Position numbers and translations under genes: made by a program. Of a stretch of 58,078 bases of DNA, positions 42,881 through 52,104 are shown one piece after another; position 1 is the first letter of the stretch, and each line of letters begins with the position of its first letter. This DNA is from Ruminiclostridium sp. (lineage in GTDB: Bacteria; Bacillota; Clostridia; Oscillospirales; Ruminococcaceae), in the NCBI GenBank assembly GCA_017635095.1, contig JAGBMA010000231.1, positions 1 to 58,078 on the forward strand, read 5' to 3'. The notes beneath the pieces are model-generated. The model did not search any database. It was not told the origin of the DNA and was given only the letters and a program-made list of their open reading frames with translations.

Positions 42881-42986
42881 TGTGTCCTCAATAACTGCCT
42901 TTTGGCAGTTATTGACTGAAAATCTGCAAAACAGATTTTCAGATGTTGTTTAAATGCTCCTGCGGTGCATTTAAACAACGGACACA
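42881..42986 (+). ncRNA. Cloverleaf-like structured element, copy A
   Basis: The outer stem is TGTGTCC/GGACACA (42881-42887, 42980-42986). Three perfect hairpins lie inside it: CAATAACTGCC/GGCAGTTATTG (42889-42914), CTGAAAATCTG/CAGATTTTCAG (42916-42942), and GTTGTTTAAATGC/GCATTTAAACAAC (42945-42979) with a CCTGCGG loop. Copy B at 57845-57950 keeps all stems with compensatory changes. Here it is the 5' leader of the HAD-fusion gene. Whether it works as RNA or as a DNA element is open. Confidence 0.75.
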
Positions 42987-43027
42987 TTCCTTGTTGAGCA
43001 GACATTAATTCGGTAGGAGGAGGAGCA

Positions 43028-44593
43028 ATGACACTATATGTCAGCGATCTTGACGGGACGCTTCTTAGCGATGAGGGAAAGCTTAAACCGCGCACAGCGG
43101 ATATGCTCAACCGCTTTATAGACGGAGGCACGCTGTTTTCGTACTGTACAGCCCGCGGTCTTGCAACAGCCGGAGAGATAATGTCGGAGGTCAGGATAAA
43201 CGCTCCGGTGGTGCTCATGAACGGCGTATATATCTATGATCCCGTGACCGGGGAATATCCCGTCCGCAATATGTTCGGTGAGCGCCAGTGTGAACTGCTG
43301 CGGAACGTGGTGACCGAAAACGGCGAGACGCCTATGATATTTGCATTTATAGACGGCAGGGAGCGCGTGAGCTTTGTGAAAGACGCCGCAAATCTGAAAA
43401 AGCATCTTTCCCGCCGTAAGGGCGACAGCCGCCGGAGACCGCTTGCGGACAATTCGGGACTTTTCGACGGCGAGATGTTCTATGCCGCATTCATAGATCC
43501 GGTGAACAAGTCGGCACTTGAGACTGTATTCACCGAGGAGAACGGCTTCCGCACAGCCTGCTACACCGACACATATCCGCCGCACCAGCTCTGGTTCGAG
43601 GTGTTCCCTGCAAACGCGGGCAAGGCGAATGCAGTCCGCCGTCTCAAAGAACTCACCGGCGCAGACGAGATCGTATGCTTTGGCGACAACGCGAACGACC
43701 TGCCGATGTTCGGCGCTTCTGACAGATGTTACGCTGTCGGGAACGCGATACCCGAAGTGAAAGCTGCGGCAAACGGCGTGATAGGCACGAATGAGCATTA
43801 CGGAGTCCCGGAATTCATCGAAAAAGAGATCTTCCCGGTTTTCCCCTACACTCCGGCGGACAGATGTGCACCCGATGCAGAACGGTTCACCGAAGCCGTA
43901 AGCAAGGCTCTGTCCCGTGAAAGGACAACTATAGGAACACTCAACGAAAAAGCCATACACAATGCGCTCAAATGCTATTACTGCAACGAAGCGGATCACG
44001 AAGCGAAGATCGGCGGATTTTACGCGGACGGTGCGGGCGAAAACGGCATTTTCGAGATACAGAGCGCAAACTTCACATATCTTGCAAAAAAGCTGTCGCA
44101 GATGCTCCGGGTGAGCCATGTGACAGTGGTTTACCCATACGAAAAAAGATCTCACATCATCTCTGTTAATGAAAGCACAGGCGAGGTGATGTCCGAGACT
44201 ACGCGCACCGACAACTCTTTCTCGAAGCTGTTTCTGGAGCTGTACCGGCTCAAGGCATTCCTTACCAATCCCAATCTCACGATAAGGATAGCGTTGCTTT
44301 CTGTTGACAAGAAGATCTGCTACAAGAACGAGAAGCGCATCCGCCGCAAGGGAATGAAAAAGGAAAAGGTGCCGACCGGCTTCATACAAGAGATCGTTCT
44401 TGAAAGCTCTTCGGACTATGCGATATTTCTGCCGGACGGACTTCCCGGCACATTCACGAAAGCCGAGCTTCAGAAACTCTGCCGCACAACAGACGCCGGC
44501 ATCATGCTTTCCGTCCTCGAATTTGTCGGCGCAGTTCACCGCGTCGGCAAACGCGGCAACGCTATTCTGTGGGGCATAGCCCCCACAGAATAG
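43028..44593 (+). CDS. Cof-type HAD phosphatase fused to a nuclease-like C-terminal domain
   Basis: The 521-residue protein has two parts. Residues 1 to ~275 are a Cof-type HAD hydrolase: SDLDGTLLSDEG at residues 6-17, CTARGLATAG, and FGDNANDLPMFGASDRCYAV. Residues ~295-521 form a separate domain beginning GTLNEKAIHNALKCYY. It has IGGFYADG and FEIQSANF spaced like the D...ExQ core of PD-(D/E)XK nucleases, then VTVVYPYEK and SSSDYAIFLPDGLPGTF. I recall stand-alone relatives of this second domain in clostridia but know no function. AGGAGGAGG precedes the ATG. Confidence 0.85.
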   Translation: MTLYVSDLDGTLLSDEGKLKPRTADMLNRFIDGGTLFSYCTARGLATAGEIMSEVRINAPVVLMNGVYIYDPVTGEYPVRNMFGERQCELLRNVVTENGETPMIFAFIDGRERVSFVKDAANLKKHLSRRKGDSRRRPLADNSGLFDGEMFYAAFIDPVNKSALETVFTEENGFRTACYTDTYPPHQLWFEVFPANAGKANAVRRLKELTGADEIVCFGDNANDLPMFGASDRCYAVGNAIPEVKAAANGVIGTNEHYGVPEFIEKEIFPVFPYTPADRCAPDAERFTEAVSKALSRERTTIGTLNEKAIHNALKCYYCNEADHEAKIGGFYADGAGENGIFEIQSANFTYLAKKLSQMLRVSHVTVVYPYEKRSHIISVNESTGEVMSETTRTDNSFSKLFLELYRLKAFLTNPNLTIRIALLSVDKKICYKNEKRIRRKGMKKEKVPTGFIQEIVLESSSDYAIFLPDGLPGTFTKAELQKLCRTTDAGIMLSVLEFVGAVHRVGKRGNAILWGIAPTE

Positions 44594-44594
44594 C
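44560..44594. repeat. Hairpin spanning the HAD-fusion stop codon
   Basis: GCTATTCTGTGGGG and CCCCACAGAATAGC form a 14 bp perfect inverted repeat across the last codons and stop. It may protect the 3' end or terminate transcription, although no T-tract follows. Confidence 0.6.
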
Positions 44595-44689
44595 TCCCGC
44601 GCTTGTGGGGCTCTGCCCCACGCCCCGTGTCCGGCGCTCCCGCGCGTCTTAACAGACGGTTTCGGGGCTTACGCCGCCCCGAGCCCCGC

Positions 44690-45025
44690 GGCAGGGCAAG
44701 CCCTGCACCCGAAGCTGTCGCGATTTACCCGATAGTTTATACATAACAAAAAGATACAGCAGACCCGATTGTTACGAGTCTGCTGTTTTTATATGTTGTG
44801 CAGATACTTTCCCGCTCAGCGCGGCAGCTATTAAAGTTTTTTTGGAAAGAGAGAGGGGTCGAGGGGAGAGAGAAAAGCCTTTTTTTACAAAAAAAGGTTT
44901 TCTCTCTCCCCCGCGGGGCGTGGGGCAGAGCCCCACACGCGCGTCCGCAGACGCGCCGAGGGTGCAGGGCAGAGCCCTGCCGGGGCGTGGGACGGAGCCT
45001 CACACGCGCGTCCGCAGACGCGCTG
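44690..45025. repeat. Dispersed palindromic repeat, copy 2
   Basis: It has the same order of modules as 1-290. Near 44690 it also has a flanking GCAGGGCAAGCCCTGC hairpin and CACCCGAAGCTGTCG that are shared with copy 3. Preceding 44594-44690 is GC-rich with GTGGGGCTCTGCCCCAC and CGGGGC hairpins and no gene. It lies between the ends of two convergent genes. Confidence 0.9.
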
Positions 45026-45031
45026 CACGAG

Positions 45032-45958
45032 CTATTTCAAGAAACGGCTCTTGAGGAGAATGACTGTGGCGAGAGATGCGAGGACAAGAGCGAGAACAAT
45101 AGCGACCCATGTATATGGCAGCGGGAGGTCGGTGTTCATGCCATAGTACGCGAAAATTATATTCGGGATCTCAAGAACGATCGTTATGATAGTGAGGGCT
45201 TTCATGACGCGGTTCATGTTGTTGGAAATGATATTCGAGTAGGCGTCCATGGTGTTGGACAAGATGTTCGAGTAAATATTCGACATCTCGATCGCCTGCT
45301 TGATCTCAACGAGTACGTCCTCAAGCAGCTCCTGATCTTCGTCATAGAGCTTTATCACGCGTCCGCGGAGAAGCTTTTCAAGAACCGTTTCGGTGGATTT
45401 GAGAGATGTTGAGAAGTAAATGAGCGATTTCTGAAGTCCGAGGAGCTGAATGAGATGCTCGTTCTTCATCGAAGTGTGAAGCTGTTTCTGAACATAGTTG
45501 AAGATCTTCTCGATCTGTTTCAGGTATTGCAGATATTTTGCTGCAATACGAAGAAGAATGCAGAAAACGAACTGGGTCTTGAACTTTGTGTTGACATTCT
45601 TCACAACGCCCTTTGAAAAGTCATCTATTATTGCATTCTGTGTAAGACTTACGGACACGACATTCGAGTCCGTAAGGATGATCCCCATAGGGAGCGTGGA
45701 ATACGAGAAAGTCTCGTCGTCATTTTTTTCCGCTACCGGGTAGTCAAGGACGATAAGTGTCTGACCCTCATCATTCTCGATACGCGAGGACTCTTCCTCG
45801 TCAAGTGCGGAACGGATAAAGTCGCGGTCTATCGAAAGCTCGTTCTCAAGCTTTGATATCTCCGCTTCTGTCGGTGCTATCGCGGAGATCCAGCAGCCCG
45901 GTTCGAGCTCCTCGACCTCGGTCAGACCTGCACCCGCGGATCTGTAGGTGGTAATCAT
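45032..45958 (-). CDS. corA: CorA-family divalent cation (Mg2+) transporter
   Basis: This 308-residue protein has a long cytosolic helical domain and two C-terminal membrane helices. The pore signature YYGMN lies between them, followed by TDLPLPYTW. The tail LLKSRFLK is basic, as in CorA. Sequence in the first domain (EEESSRIENDEGQTLIVLDY) fits the CorA group common in clostridia. The ATG at 45958 follows AAAGGAG. A 140-base leader suggests regulation at the RNA level. Confidence 0.92.
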   Translation of the reverse strand: MITTYRSAGAGLTEVEELEPGCWISAIAPTEAEISKLENELSIDRDFIRSALDEEESSRIENDEGQTLIVLDYPVAEKNDDETFSYSTLPMGIILTDSNVVSVSLTQNAIIDDFSKGVVKNVNTKFKTQFVFCILLRIAAKYLQYLKQIEKIFNYVQKQLHTSMKNEHLIQLLGLQKSLIYFSTSLKSTETVLEKLLRGRVIKLYDEDQELLEDVLVEIKQAIEMSNIYSNILSNTMDAYSNIISNNMNRVMKALTIITIVLEIPNIIFAYYGMNTDLPLPYTWVAIVLALVLASLATVILLKSRFLK

Positions 45959-46133
45959 TGCGTTTTCTCCTTTTATCGGGAGACAGCGCACGGCAAGCCT
46001 CCCTCCGAGTATTCTGTACGTCTTCGCCCGTGCGGGTCGCCAGCCATTTATCTCACCCCTTTAATACGTTTCCGGTGCAGTCCGCCTGCACCTATATCTT
46101 TTACATTTTATCACAAAAATCCGTTATTTGCAA
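45959..46133 (-). promoter_or_regulatory. corA promoter and structured leader
   Basis: On the minus strand TTGCAA (46133-46128), 17 bp, TAAAAT (46110-46105). The leader has a GGTGCA/TGCACC hairpin. A CGCACGG/CCGTGCG pair overlaps a GGGAG/CTCCC pair just before the ribosome site, so two exclusive folds can be drawn. It does not match the M-box or yybP-ykoY consensus that I know. Confidence 0.45.
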
Positions 46134-46297
46134 TATATTTGCTGAAATTTCCCTTATTTTTCTCAAAACCCTCTATTCTTCCTTTGATATCCTGTAAATG
46201 AAACTGTATGCAATAACACATTGGGATTATTATATGCAGCCCGATCCGTTGTATTGCAGCCGCAAGTACAGCTCATCGCACAGATGTCGGCATACTA
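46134..46297. other. Spacer between corA and zinc-ribbon gene promoters
   Basis: This AT-rich, gene-free DNA separates two divergent promoters. I see no further structure in it. Confidence 0.5.
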
Positions 46298-46326
46298 TTG
46301 ACAATATAACTGTTTTCTGCTATAAT
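46298..46326 (+). promoter_or_regulatory. Promoter of the zinc-ribbon gene
   Basis: TTGACA (46298-46303), 17 bp, TATAAT (46321-46326). Confidence 0.85.
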
Positions 46327-46373
46327 TCACGGTAGGGAGTACAGGACTTTCATCAGACAGAAAGGACATAAAA

Positions 46374-46817
46374 ATGAAGAAATGTTTGAACTGCGGAGCA
46401 GAGAATAAAAACGAGAATTTATTCTGCAGCTCCTGCGGAAACAAGGAATTTACCGAACCAAACGATCTGCCGGTACAGCCGCAGCCTACCGTGCAGATGA
46501 ACGAACCGGCGGCCGCACCGCCTCCGATGCCTCAGCCTCAGTTCCCGCCCATTCCCAGAAAACCGTTCGGAGTATTCGACCTTCTAACGATCCTCGGTTT
46601 TGTGTCGTCGATAGTCGGACTTTTCTGCAGCTGGGTCGTGCTTGAGCCGCTTGCAATAGTATCTTCGCTTATCGGCTTCATCAAGGGCACAAGGAGCAAA
46701 GGTCTTGCTGCTGCCGGCATCGTTATTGCCGTTATCGCTTTCATTATCCGACTCTTCCTCTCGCTTTACGACAACAACGTCATCGGCAAGTGGGCGGTCG
46801 AGGGCATCTTCCGCTGA
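46374..46817 (+). CDS. Zinc-ribbon membrane protein with DUF4190-like helices
   Basis: The 147-residue protein starts with a zinc ribbon (CLNCGAENKNENLFCSSCG). A proline-rich linker of ~40 residues follows, then two or three membrane helices (TILGFVSSIVGLFCSW, ... GLAAAGIVIAVIAFIIRLFL), with the KGTRSKGLAAAGIVI motif typical of DUF4190. Such proteins are common in clostridia and have no known function. Confidence 0.8.
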   Translation: MKKCLNCGAENKNENLFCSSCGNKEFTEPNDLPVQPQPTVQMNEPAAAPPPMPQPQFPPIPRKPFGVFDLLTILGFVSSIVGLFCSWVVLEPLAIVSSLIGFIKGTRSKGLAAAGIVIAVIAFIIRLFLSLYDNNVIGKWAVEGIFR

Positions 46818-46819
46818 AC

Positions 46820-47125
46820 CGGTGCAGGGCTTTGCCCTGCACCCGCAGCGCGTCTGCGGACGCGCGTGGGGGGCGCTGCCCCACGCCCCGCGGGGGAGAG
46901 AGAAAACCTTTTTTTGGAAAAAAAGGCTTTTCTCTCTCCCCTCGACCCCTCTCTCTTTCCAAAAAAACTTTAGTAGCTGCCGCGCTGAGTGAGACAGTAT
47001 CTGCACAACATATAAAAACAGCAGACCCGATTGTTACGAGTCTGCTGTTTTTATATACTTTTATGATAACTGACGGGTAAGTCGCGGCAGCTTCGGGTGC
47101 AGGGCTTGCCCTGCCGCGGGACGGG
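46820..47125. repeat. Dispersed palindromic repeat, copy 3 (inverted)
   Basis: This is the reverse complement of the module order at 44690-45025, including the same flanking GCAGGGCTTGCCCTGC hairpin and CAGCTTCGGGTG. It lies directly after the zinc-ribbon gene stop and downstream of pnp. The rest to 47199 is GC-rich spacer without a gene. Confidence 0.9.
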
Positions 47126-47199
47126 GGCGCGTAGCCCCAGCGCCGTCTGCGAAGACAGCGCGTGAGCGCCGTACCGCCGCCCGCGTAGGGCGACCCACA

Positions 47200-49320
47200 T
47201 TACTGCTGCTTGTTCTTAGCGGCTTCTATGTCAGCGAGAGCAGCCTTTCTGGAAAGACCGATCTTGCCCTGATTGTCGATCTTGATGATCTTGACGATGA
47301 TCTGATCGCCGACGTTACAAACATCTTCAACCTTGTCAACGCGTCTGTTTTCAAGCTCGGAGATGTGCACCATGCCCTCCTTGCCGGGAGCAAACTCAAC
47401 GAATGCACCGAATTCCTTGACACGAACGACCTTGCCCTTGTAGATAGCGCCGATCTCGGGATCGGTAACAATAGACTTGATGGTGTCGATGCAGGCGTTA
47501 GCCTTGTCAAGGTCAGCGCCGCAGATGAATACATTGCCCTCTTCGTCGATGTCGATCTTTACGTCGAAGTCAGCGCAGAGCTTCTGAATAACCTTTCCGC
47601 CTGTACCGATGACCTCTCTGATCTTCTCTGTCGGAACCTTCATGCCCATCATCTTCGGAGCATACTTGTTAACGGTAGCTCTCGGAGCCGGGATAGCCTT
47701 GAGAATGATCTCATCGATTATATAGTCACGAGCCTTGTGTGTCTTTGCAAAAGCGTCCTTGATGATCTCGGGAGTAAGACCGTCGATCTTGAGGTCCATC
47801 TGGATAGCTGTGATACCCTTGTGAGTACCGCCTACCTTGAAGTCCATATCGCCGTAGAAGTCTTCAAGACCCTGGATATCAACCATTGTCATCCAACGGT
47901 CGCCCTCAGTGATAAGACCGCAGGAAATACCTGCAACAGGCGACTTTATCGGAACACCTGCGTCCATAAGTGCAAGTGTGGAGCCGCAGATAGAAGCCTG
48001 GGATGTGGAACCGTTAGAAGAAAGCACCTCGGAAACAAGTCTTATAGCGTACGGGAATTCGTCAACACTGGGAAGAACAGGTTCGAGAGCGCGCTGTGCA
48101 AGCGCACCGTGACCGATCTCACGGCGTCCGGGACCGCGGCTCGCCTTTGTCTCACCTACGGAGTATGCGGGGAAGTTGTAGTGATGCATATATCTCTTGG
48201 TGTCTTCATCGTCGAGACCCTCAAGCTTCTGGGAATCGCTCACCGGTCCGAGAGTTGCAACTGTGAGCACCTGCGTCTGACCACGGGTGAAAAGACCTGA
48301 GCCGTGAACGCGGGGGAGCAGGTTGACTTCTGCTGCAAGAGGACGCATCTGATCCATCTTTCTGCCGTCAACACGCTTCTGCTCATCGAGCAGCCAGCGG
48401 CGAACGATGACCTTCTGGAGCTTGTAAATAGCTTCGTCGATCATGGAAGCCTGGTCGGGATATACGGGATCGAATTCCTCATGGATAGCGTCCTTGATGG
48501 GCTGGAGGCGCGCTTCACGAACGTTCTTGTCGTCGGTATCGAGAGCGAACTTCACCTTTTCGCCGTACTCTTCGAGGAGCTTGTCGAGGAAGTCGTGATC
48601 TATTTCCATAGACGGGAAGCTGAACTTCGGCTTTCCGATCTGTGCCTGAATGTCCTTGATGAACGGGATAAGAGAGCGGTTAATCTCCTCGTGGCCTGCC
48701 ATGATCGCTTTGAGCATGGTATCATCGTCAACTTCGTTGGCGCCCGCTTCGATCATAACGACTTTCTTTTCGCTGGAAGCGACCGTGAGCTGGAGGTCGG
48801 ACTTTGCGCGCTGATCGGCATCGGGCATGAGCACGATCTCACCGTCAACAAGACCTACGGAGATGCCGCCGATAGGTCCGTTCCACGGGATATCGGAGAT
48901 AGAAACTGCAATAGAAGCGCCGATCATGGAGAGGATCTCGGGCTGAGTATCGGGATCGACTGCAAGCACCGTCATGGTGATAGCGACATCATTTCTCATA
49001 TCCTTGGGGAAGAGAGGACGCATGGGGCGGTCAACGACACGGGAAGTGAGTATAGCCTTCTCGCTCGGACGACCCTCTCTCTTGAGGTAGCCGCCGGGGA
49101 TCTTACCTACGGCATAAAGCTTCTCCTCGTAATCAACGGAAAGCGGGAAGAAATCAACTCCCTCACGGGGCTTGGGGCTTGCCGCAACATTTACCATTAC
49201 GACAGTCTCGCCGTAGTGGATCCAGCAGGAACCGTTCGCGAGTCCGCAGACCTTTCCGGTCTCGACCATAAGTTCTCTGCCGGCAAATGTTGTTTTGAAC
49301 GTTCTGTAGTTTTCAAACAT
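47200..49320 (-). CDS. pnp: Polyribonucleotide nucleotidyltransferase (PNPase)
   Basis: This phosphorolytic 3'-5' exoribonuclease has 706 residues. Its domain order is complete: first RNase PH domain (from [19 protein letters not shown]), helical linker, second RNase PH domain ([30 protein letters not shown]), KH domain ([19 protein letters not shown]) and S1 domain ([20 protein letters not shown]). It lies downstream of rpsO with a long hairpin between, as in many bacteria, where RNase III cleavage triggers PNPase autocontrol. Confidence 0.98.
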   Translation of the reverse strand: MFENYRTFKTTFAGRELMVETGKVCGLANGSCWIHYGETVVMVNVAASPKPREGVDFFPLSVDYEEKLYAVGKIPGGYLKREGRPSEKAILTSRVVDRPMRPLFPKDMRNDVAITMTVLAVDPDTQPEILSMIGASIAVSISDIPWNGPIGGISVGLVDGEIVLMPDADQRAKSDLQLTVASSEKKVVMIEAGANEVDDDTMLKAIMAGHEEINRSLIPFIKDIQAQIGKPKFSFPSMEIDHDFLDKLLEEYGEKVKFALDTDDKNVREARLQPIKDAIHEEFDPVYPDQASMIDEAIYKLQKVIVRRWLLDEQKRVDGRKMDQMRPLAAEVNLLPRVHGSGLFTRGQTQVLTVATLGPVSDSQKLEGLDDEDTKRYMHHYNFPAYSVGETKASRGPGRREIGHGALAQRALEPVLPSVDEFPYAIRLVSEVLSSNGSTSQASICGSTLALMDAGVPIKSPVAGISCGLITEGDRWMTMVDIQGLEDFYGDMDFKVGGTHKGITAIQMDLKIDGLTPEIIKDAFAKTHKARDYIIDEIILKAIPAPRATVNKYAPKMMGMKVPTEKIREVIGTGGKVIQKLCADFDVKIDIDEEGNVFICGADLDKANACIDTIKSIVTDPEIGAIYKGKVVRVKEFGAFVEFAPGKEGMVHISELENRRVDKVEDVCNVGDQIIVKIIKIDNQGKIGLSRKAALADIEAAKNKQQ

Positions 49321-49349
49321 CTGTATTTCTCCTTTTTATGATATTTGAA

Positions 49350-49426
49350 GAGGTACAGATCAAGCAATAAATTCAATGCGGACATCTTTCGTCTGCACTC
49401 AATTTATTGCTGAATCATCTGTACTC
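49350..49426 (-). promoter_or_regulatory. Long hairpin between rpsO and pnp (possible RNase III site)
   Basis: AGAGTACAGAT and GCAATAAATTGAGTGCAGAC pair with nearly perfect mirrors (TGCGGAC, GAATTTATTGC, ATCTGTACCTCT) around a short loop. A long double-stranded leader before pnp is the classic RNase III target. A second small GGCAGAG/CTCTGCC hairpin near 49455-49471 may attenuate rpsO transcripts. Confidence 0.7.
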
Positions 49427-49485
49427 TCTCCGTTTCGTGAAATTTGCAAACGGGCAGAGCATCTCTGCCCCGCCCTATCGCCTGC

Positions 49486-49752
49486 TTACTTTCTGATACC
49501 GAGCTTTGCGATTATCGCACGATAACGCTCGATGTCCTTCTTCTGGAGGTAGTTGAGAAGGTTACGTCTTCTACCTACCATTTTGAAGAGTCCGCGTCTG
49601 GAATGATGATCCTGCTTGTGGTTCTTGAGATGTTCGGTAAGGTCGGCAATTCTCTTTGTGAGAATAGCGATCTGAACTTCGGGAGAACCTGTATCATTCT
49701 CGCTGAGGCGGTTTGCCTCGATGATAGCGGTCTTTTCTTCTTTGAGCATCAT
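49486..49752 (-). CDS. rpsO: Ribosomal protein uS15
   Basis: This 88-residue 30S protein has the full signature: [47 protein letters not shown] and the ending [13 protein letters not shown] ~125-base leader separates it from its promoter. Confidence 0.98.
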   Translation of the reverse strand: MMLKEEKTAIIEANRLSENDTGSPEVQIAILTKRIADLTEHLKNHKQDHHSRRGLFKMVGRRRNLLNYLQKKDIERYRAIIAKLGIRK

Positions 49753-49909
49753 GATAAATACACCCCTTTACAGTTTTATTCCGCGCATAGCACAGCAAAG
49801 GGCGGGTATCATCTCCACAGGAGCTTAGACCTCAGAGCCGTGGTATGTGCATTACGTTGTCGGAATACAACAACGATGTAATTATACCATAAACGGGCGC
49901 GTTTGTAAA
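49753..49909 (-). promoter_or_regulatory. rpsO promoter and leader
   Basis: On the minus strand TTTACA (49909-49904), 17 bp, TATAAT (49886-49881) with TGG before it. The leader has GC-rich complementary blocks (CGTTGTTGTATTCCGACAACG hairpin, then GGGCGGGTATC region). S15 represses its own mRNA through leader structures in several phyla. The specific site is not assigned. Confidence 0.6.
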
Positions 49910-49947
49910 TAGGTTTTTGAAATTTTTTTGCAGTTCCCGGCTTTTTG

Positions 49948-50439
49948 CTACACCCACCGTCTTGCGCCAATGATGTGTATGCATCTTATATAACGGTAGC
50001 TGTACTCAGAGAGAGGTCTGTTATAGACATCGAAGGTGTGGGCTGTGACAAGGGGCCCGCCGGTTCCGCCTTTGCCCGTGACCAGAAGGCTGTGGTAAAA
50101 CCCGTCATCGGTGCCGAGCTGAACTACATCGCCGGGTTCCACATCGCTCAGTGGCACCTGCACGCCGAACGGTCCCGCACTCTTGTTGCCGAGCATGAAC
50201 GCCGCGAAGAACTCCACTCCCGTCCATGCGGCCGCCCTGTCCGAGAGCGAGATATAATACCAGCCCAGATCCGGCGTATAATTCATCACTGCGCCGCCCG
50301 CGTAGATGCACTGTGATACAAAGTTCGTGCAGTCTCCGCCCAGCTCCGAAAAATCATAGAAGTCCGGATTTACCCCGAACGCCCATTTCTCCGCGTATGC
50401 AAGCATAGCCTCTCTGTCTATTTCGTATGTTTCGAGCAT
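49948..50439 (-). CDS. Amidase-domain (amidase_6-like) cysteine hydrolase
   Basis: This 163-residue protein has a NlpC/P60-like papain-fold signature of the putative amidase domain. The catalytic Cys is in LGGDCTNFVSQCIYAGG, and a His is in FYHSLLVTG about 80 residues later. No signal peptide is seen from the ATG at 50439, which follows GGGTGAGGGAG, so it may be cytosolic or leaderless. The frame extends upstream to 50529, ending four bases from murC. Substrate unknown; peptidoglycan peptides are a guess. Confidence 0.75.
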   Translation of the reverse strand: MLETYEIDREAMLAYAEKWAFGVNPDFYDFSELGGDCTNFVSQCIYAGGAVMNYTPDLGWYYISLSDRAAAWTGVEFFAAFMLGNKSAGPFGVQVPLSDVEPGDVVQLGTDDGFYHSLLVTGKGGTGGPLVTAHTFDVYNRPLSEYSYRYIRCIHIIGARRWV

Positions 50440-50532
50440 CTCCCTCACCCCTGCAAATAATACTGCCCTGCCTGTTTTGACGCAAGCAGGGTATATTGCA
50501 TTATATGCAGCCGGTTCGGGCGCTGTCACAGA

Positions 50533-51912
50533 TCACAGCAGCTTTCCGCCCAGCTTCTCTATCATAAGGTATCCCACCTTATACACATCGCCGCAGCCGA
50601 AAGTGATGACGAGATCGCCGCTTTCCGCGTTCTTCACCACATAGTCCGCCACTTCCCCGAACGTGGGGAACCATACCGCGCCGTCTATCTTCTCCGCGAG
50701 ATCTTTTGAATAGATGTTGTAGGTGTTCTTTTCGCGGCTCCCCATTATCTCGGTGAGCACCACCTTATCCGCTATTGCGAGCGCCTCCGCGAATTCGTTC
50801 AGCAGAGTTGCGGTGCGGGAATAGGTGAAAGGCTGATGCACCGCCCAGACGCGCCTGAAGTTCATGGCTTTTGCGGTTTCAAGCAGCGACCGCACCTCCG
50901 TGGGGTGATGAGCGTAATCGTCAACAAAGGTGATGCCGTTCACTTCCGAAAGCTTCTCGAACCTTCGCACCGAGCCGTGGAACTCATCAAGCCCCTTTAC
51001 ACAGCTCTCAAACCTGCAGCCGTTCTCGACCGCCGCAGCTATCGCCGCCACCGCGTTCAGTATATTGTGAGCGCCGGGAACATGGATCGCCGCTTTCCCG
51101 AGGAGCTCTCCCCTGCGCCATACCTCGAACTCGGTATTGAAATCGGAGATGCGGTTTATTGCGGCAGGGTAATAATCGTACTTGTCGCTGCTGCCGAATG
51201 TCACCAGACGGGCTTTCGTGTCGGCTGCACTTACCGCCTCCACCGTGTTGGCGTCCCCGCCGTTGTAAACGATAGTTTTTGTGGTCATCTCACAGAACTT
51301 CGTGAACGACTTCTTCATGTTATCCATGGTCTTGAAGTAATCGAGATGATCGCAGTCTATATTGAGCACTACCGCGGTGTCCGGGTAGAGCTTCAGGAAC
51401 GTATCGACGAACTCACAGGCCTCGCAGACCATGGTATCGCTTGTGCCGCAGATGCCGCTCCCGCCTATCGCCTTGAGCTTTCCGCCGATGACTGCGGTAA
51501 GGTCGTTCCCGTCCGCCAGAAAGATCTGCGTGAGCATGGAGGTGGTCGTCGTCTTTCCGTGGGTGCCGCAGACGCATACCGCGTTATCGTACATACTTGT
51601 GATGAGCCCGAGCAGCACCGAGCGTTCTATTACCGGCACTCCGCTCGCTTTTGCGGCGATAAGCTCCGGGTTGTCCGCCATGATCGCCGCTGTATGCACG
51701 ATAAGATCGGCGCCCTCTATATTTTCGGCTCTCTGCCCCATATATACGGGGATACCCATGTTCCGCACAGCTTTGAGAGTCTCGGTCTCGTTGTTGTCCG
51801 AGCCGGTGAGATAATATCCCTGCTTGTGCAGTATCTGCGCCAGCGGGTACATACCGCTTCCGCCGATACCGATAAAATGGATATGCTTCTTTCCCAAAAG
51901 AAAATTCTCCAT
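50533..51912 (-). CDS. murC: UDP-N-acetylmuramate-L-alanine ligase
   Basis: This cytosolic ATP-dependent ligase adds the first amino acid to the peptidoglycan precursor. At 459 residues it has normal length. The N-terminal UDP-binding motif is IHFIGIGGSGMYPLAQIL, the ATP loop is CGTHGKTTTTSML, and DDYAHHPTEVRSLLETA is in the C-terminal domain. The ATG at 51912 follows AAGGAG. Confidence 0.97.
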   Translation of the reverse strand: MENFLLGKKHIHFIGIGGSGMYPLAQILHKQGYYLTGSDNNETETLKAVRNMGIPVYMGQRAENIEGADLIVHTAAIMADNPELIAAKASGVPVIERSVLLGLITSMYDNAVCVCGTHGKTTTTSMLTQIFLADGNDLTAVIGGKLKAIGGSGICGTSDTMVCEACEFVDTFLKLYPDTAVVLNIDCDHLDYFKTMDNMKKSFTKFCEMTTKTIVYNGGDANTVEAVSAADTKARLVTFGSSDKYDYYPAAINRISDFNTEFEVWRRGELLGKAAIHVPGAHNILNAVAAIAAAVENGCRFESCVKGLDEFHGSVRRFEKLSEVNGITFVDDYAHHPTEVRSLLETAKAMNFRRVWAVHQPFTYSRTATLLNEFAEALAIADKVVLTEIMGSREKNTYNIYSKDLAEKIDGAVWFPTFGEVADYVVKNAESGDLVITFGCGDVYKVGYLMIEKLGGKLL

Positions 51913-52104
51913 AAAGTCTCCTTCCCATGCGTACCGACCGCACGCAGTTATCCTCAGTCCGGCCGACTGCATCAGACCGGAGCGGGAAAAATGATCTATA
52001 TAAATGATTATTCACAGGACAGTTTTTATTATTCCGCGCACCGTATAATTGCACCGAAAACGCTTAAAATACTGGTGACAAAACGGAAAGGAAGGTCGCT
52101 GAAA
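51913..52104. other. Divergent spacer between murC and spoVG
   Basis: A TATAAT at 52044-52049 is the likely spoVG -10 box. No good -35 or SigH-type motif is seen. No other feature is apparent. Confidence 0.4.

Noticed and set aside
42881-42986. tRNA or tRNA-like gene
   Set aside because: The 7 bp outer stem is suggestive, but the arms are 11-13 bp long with no T-loop, anticodon-type loop or CCA.
43034-44539. 501-codon antisense frame opposite the HAD-fusion gene
   Set aside because: The plus strand encodes recognisable HAD motifs with a strong ribosome site; the antisense frame has neither.
45959-46110. M-box magnesium riboswitch before corA
   Set aside because: The conserved M-box loop sequences that I know are not found, so I only call it a structured leader.
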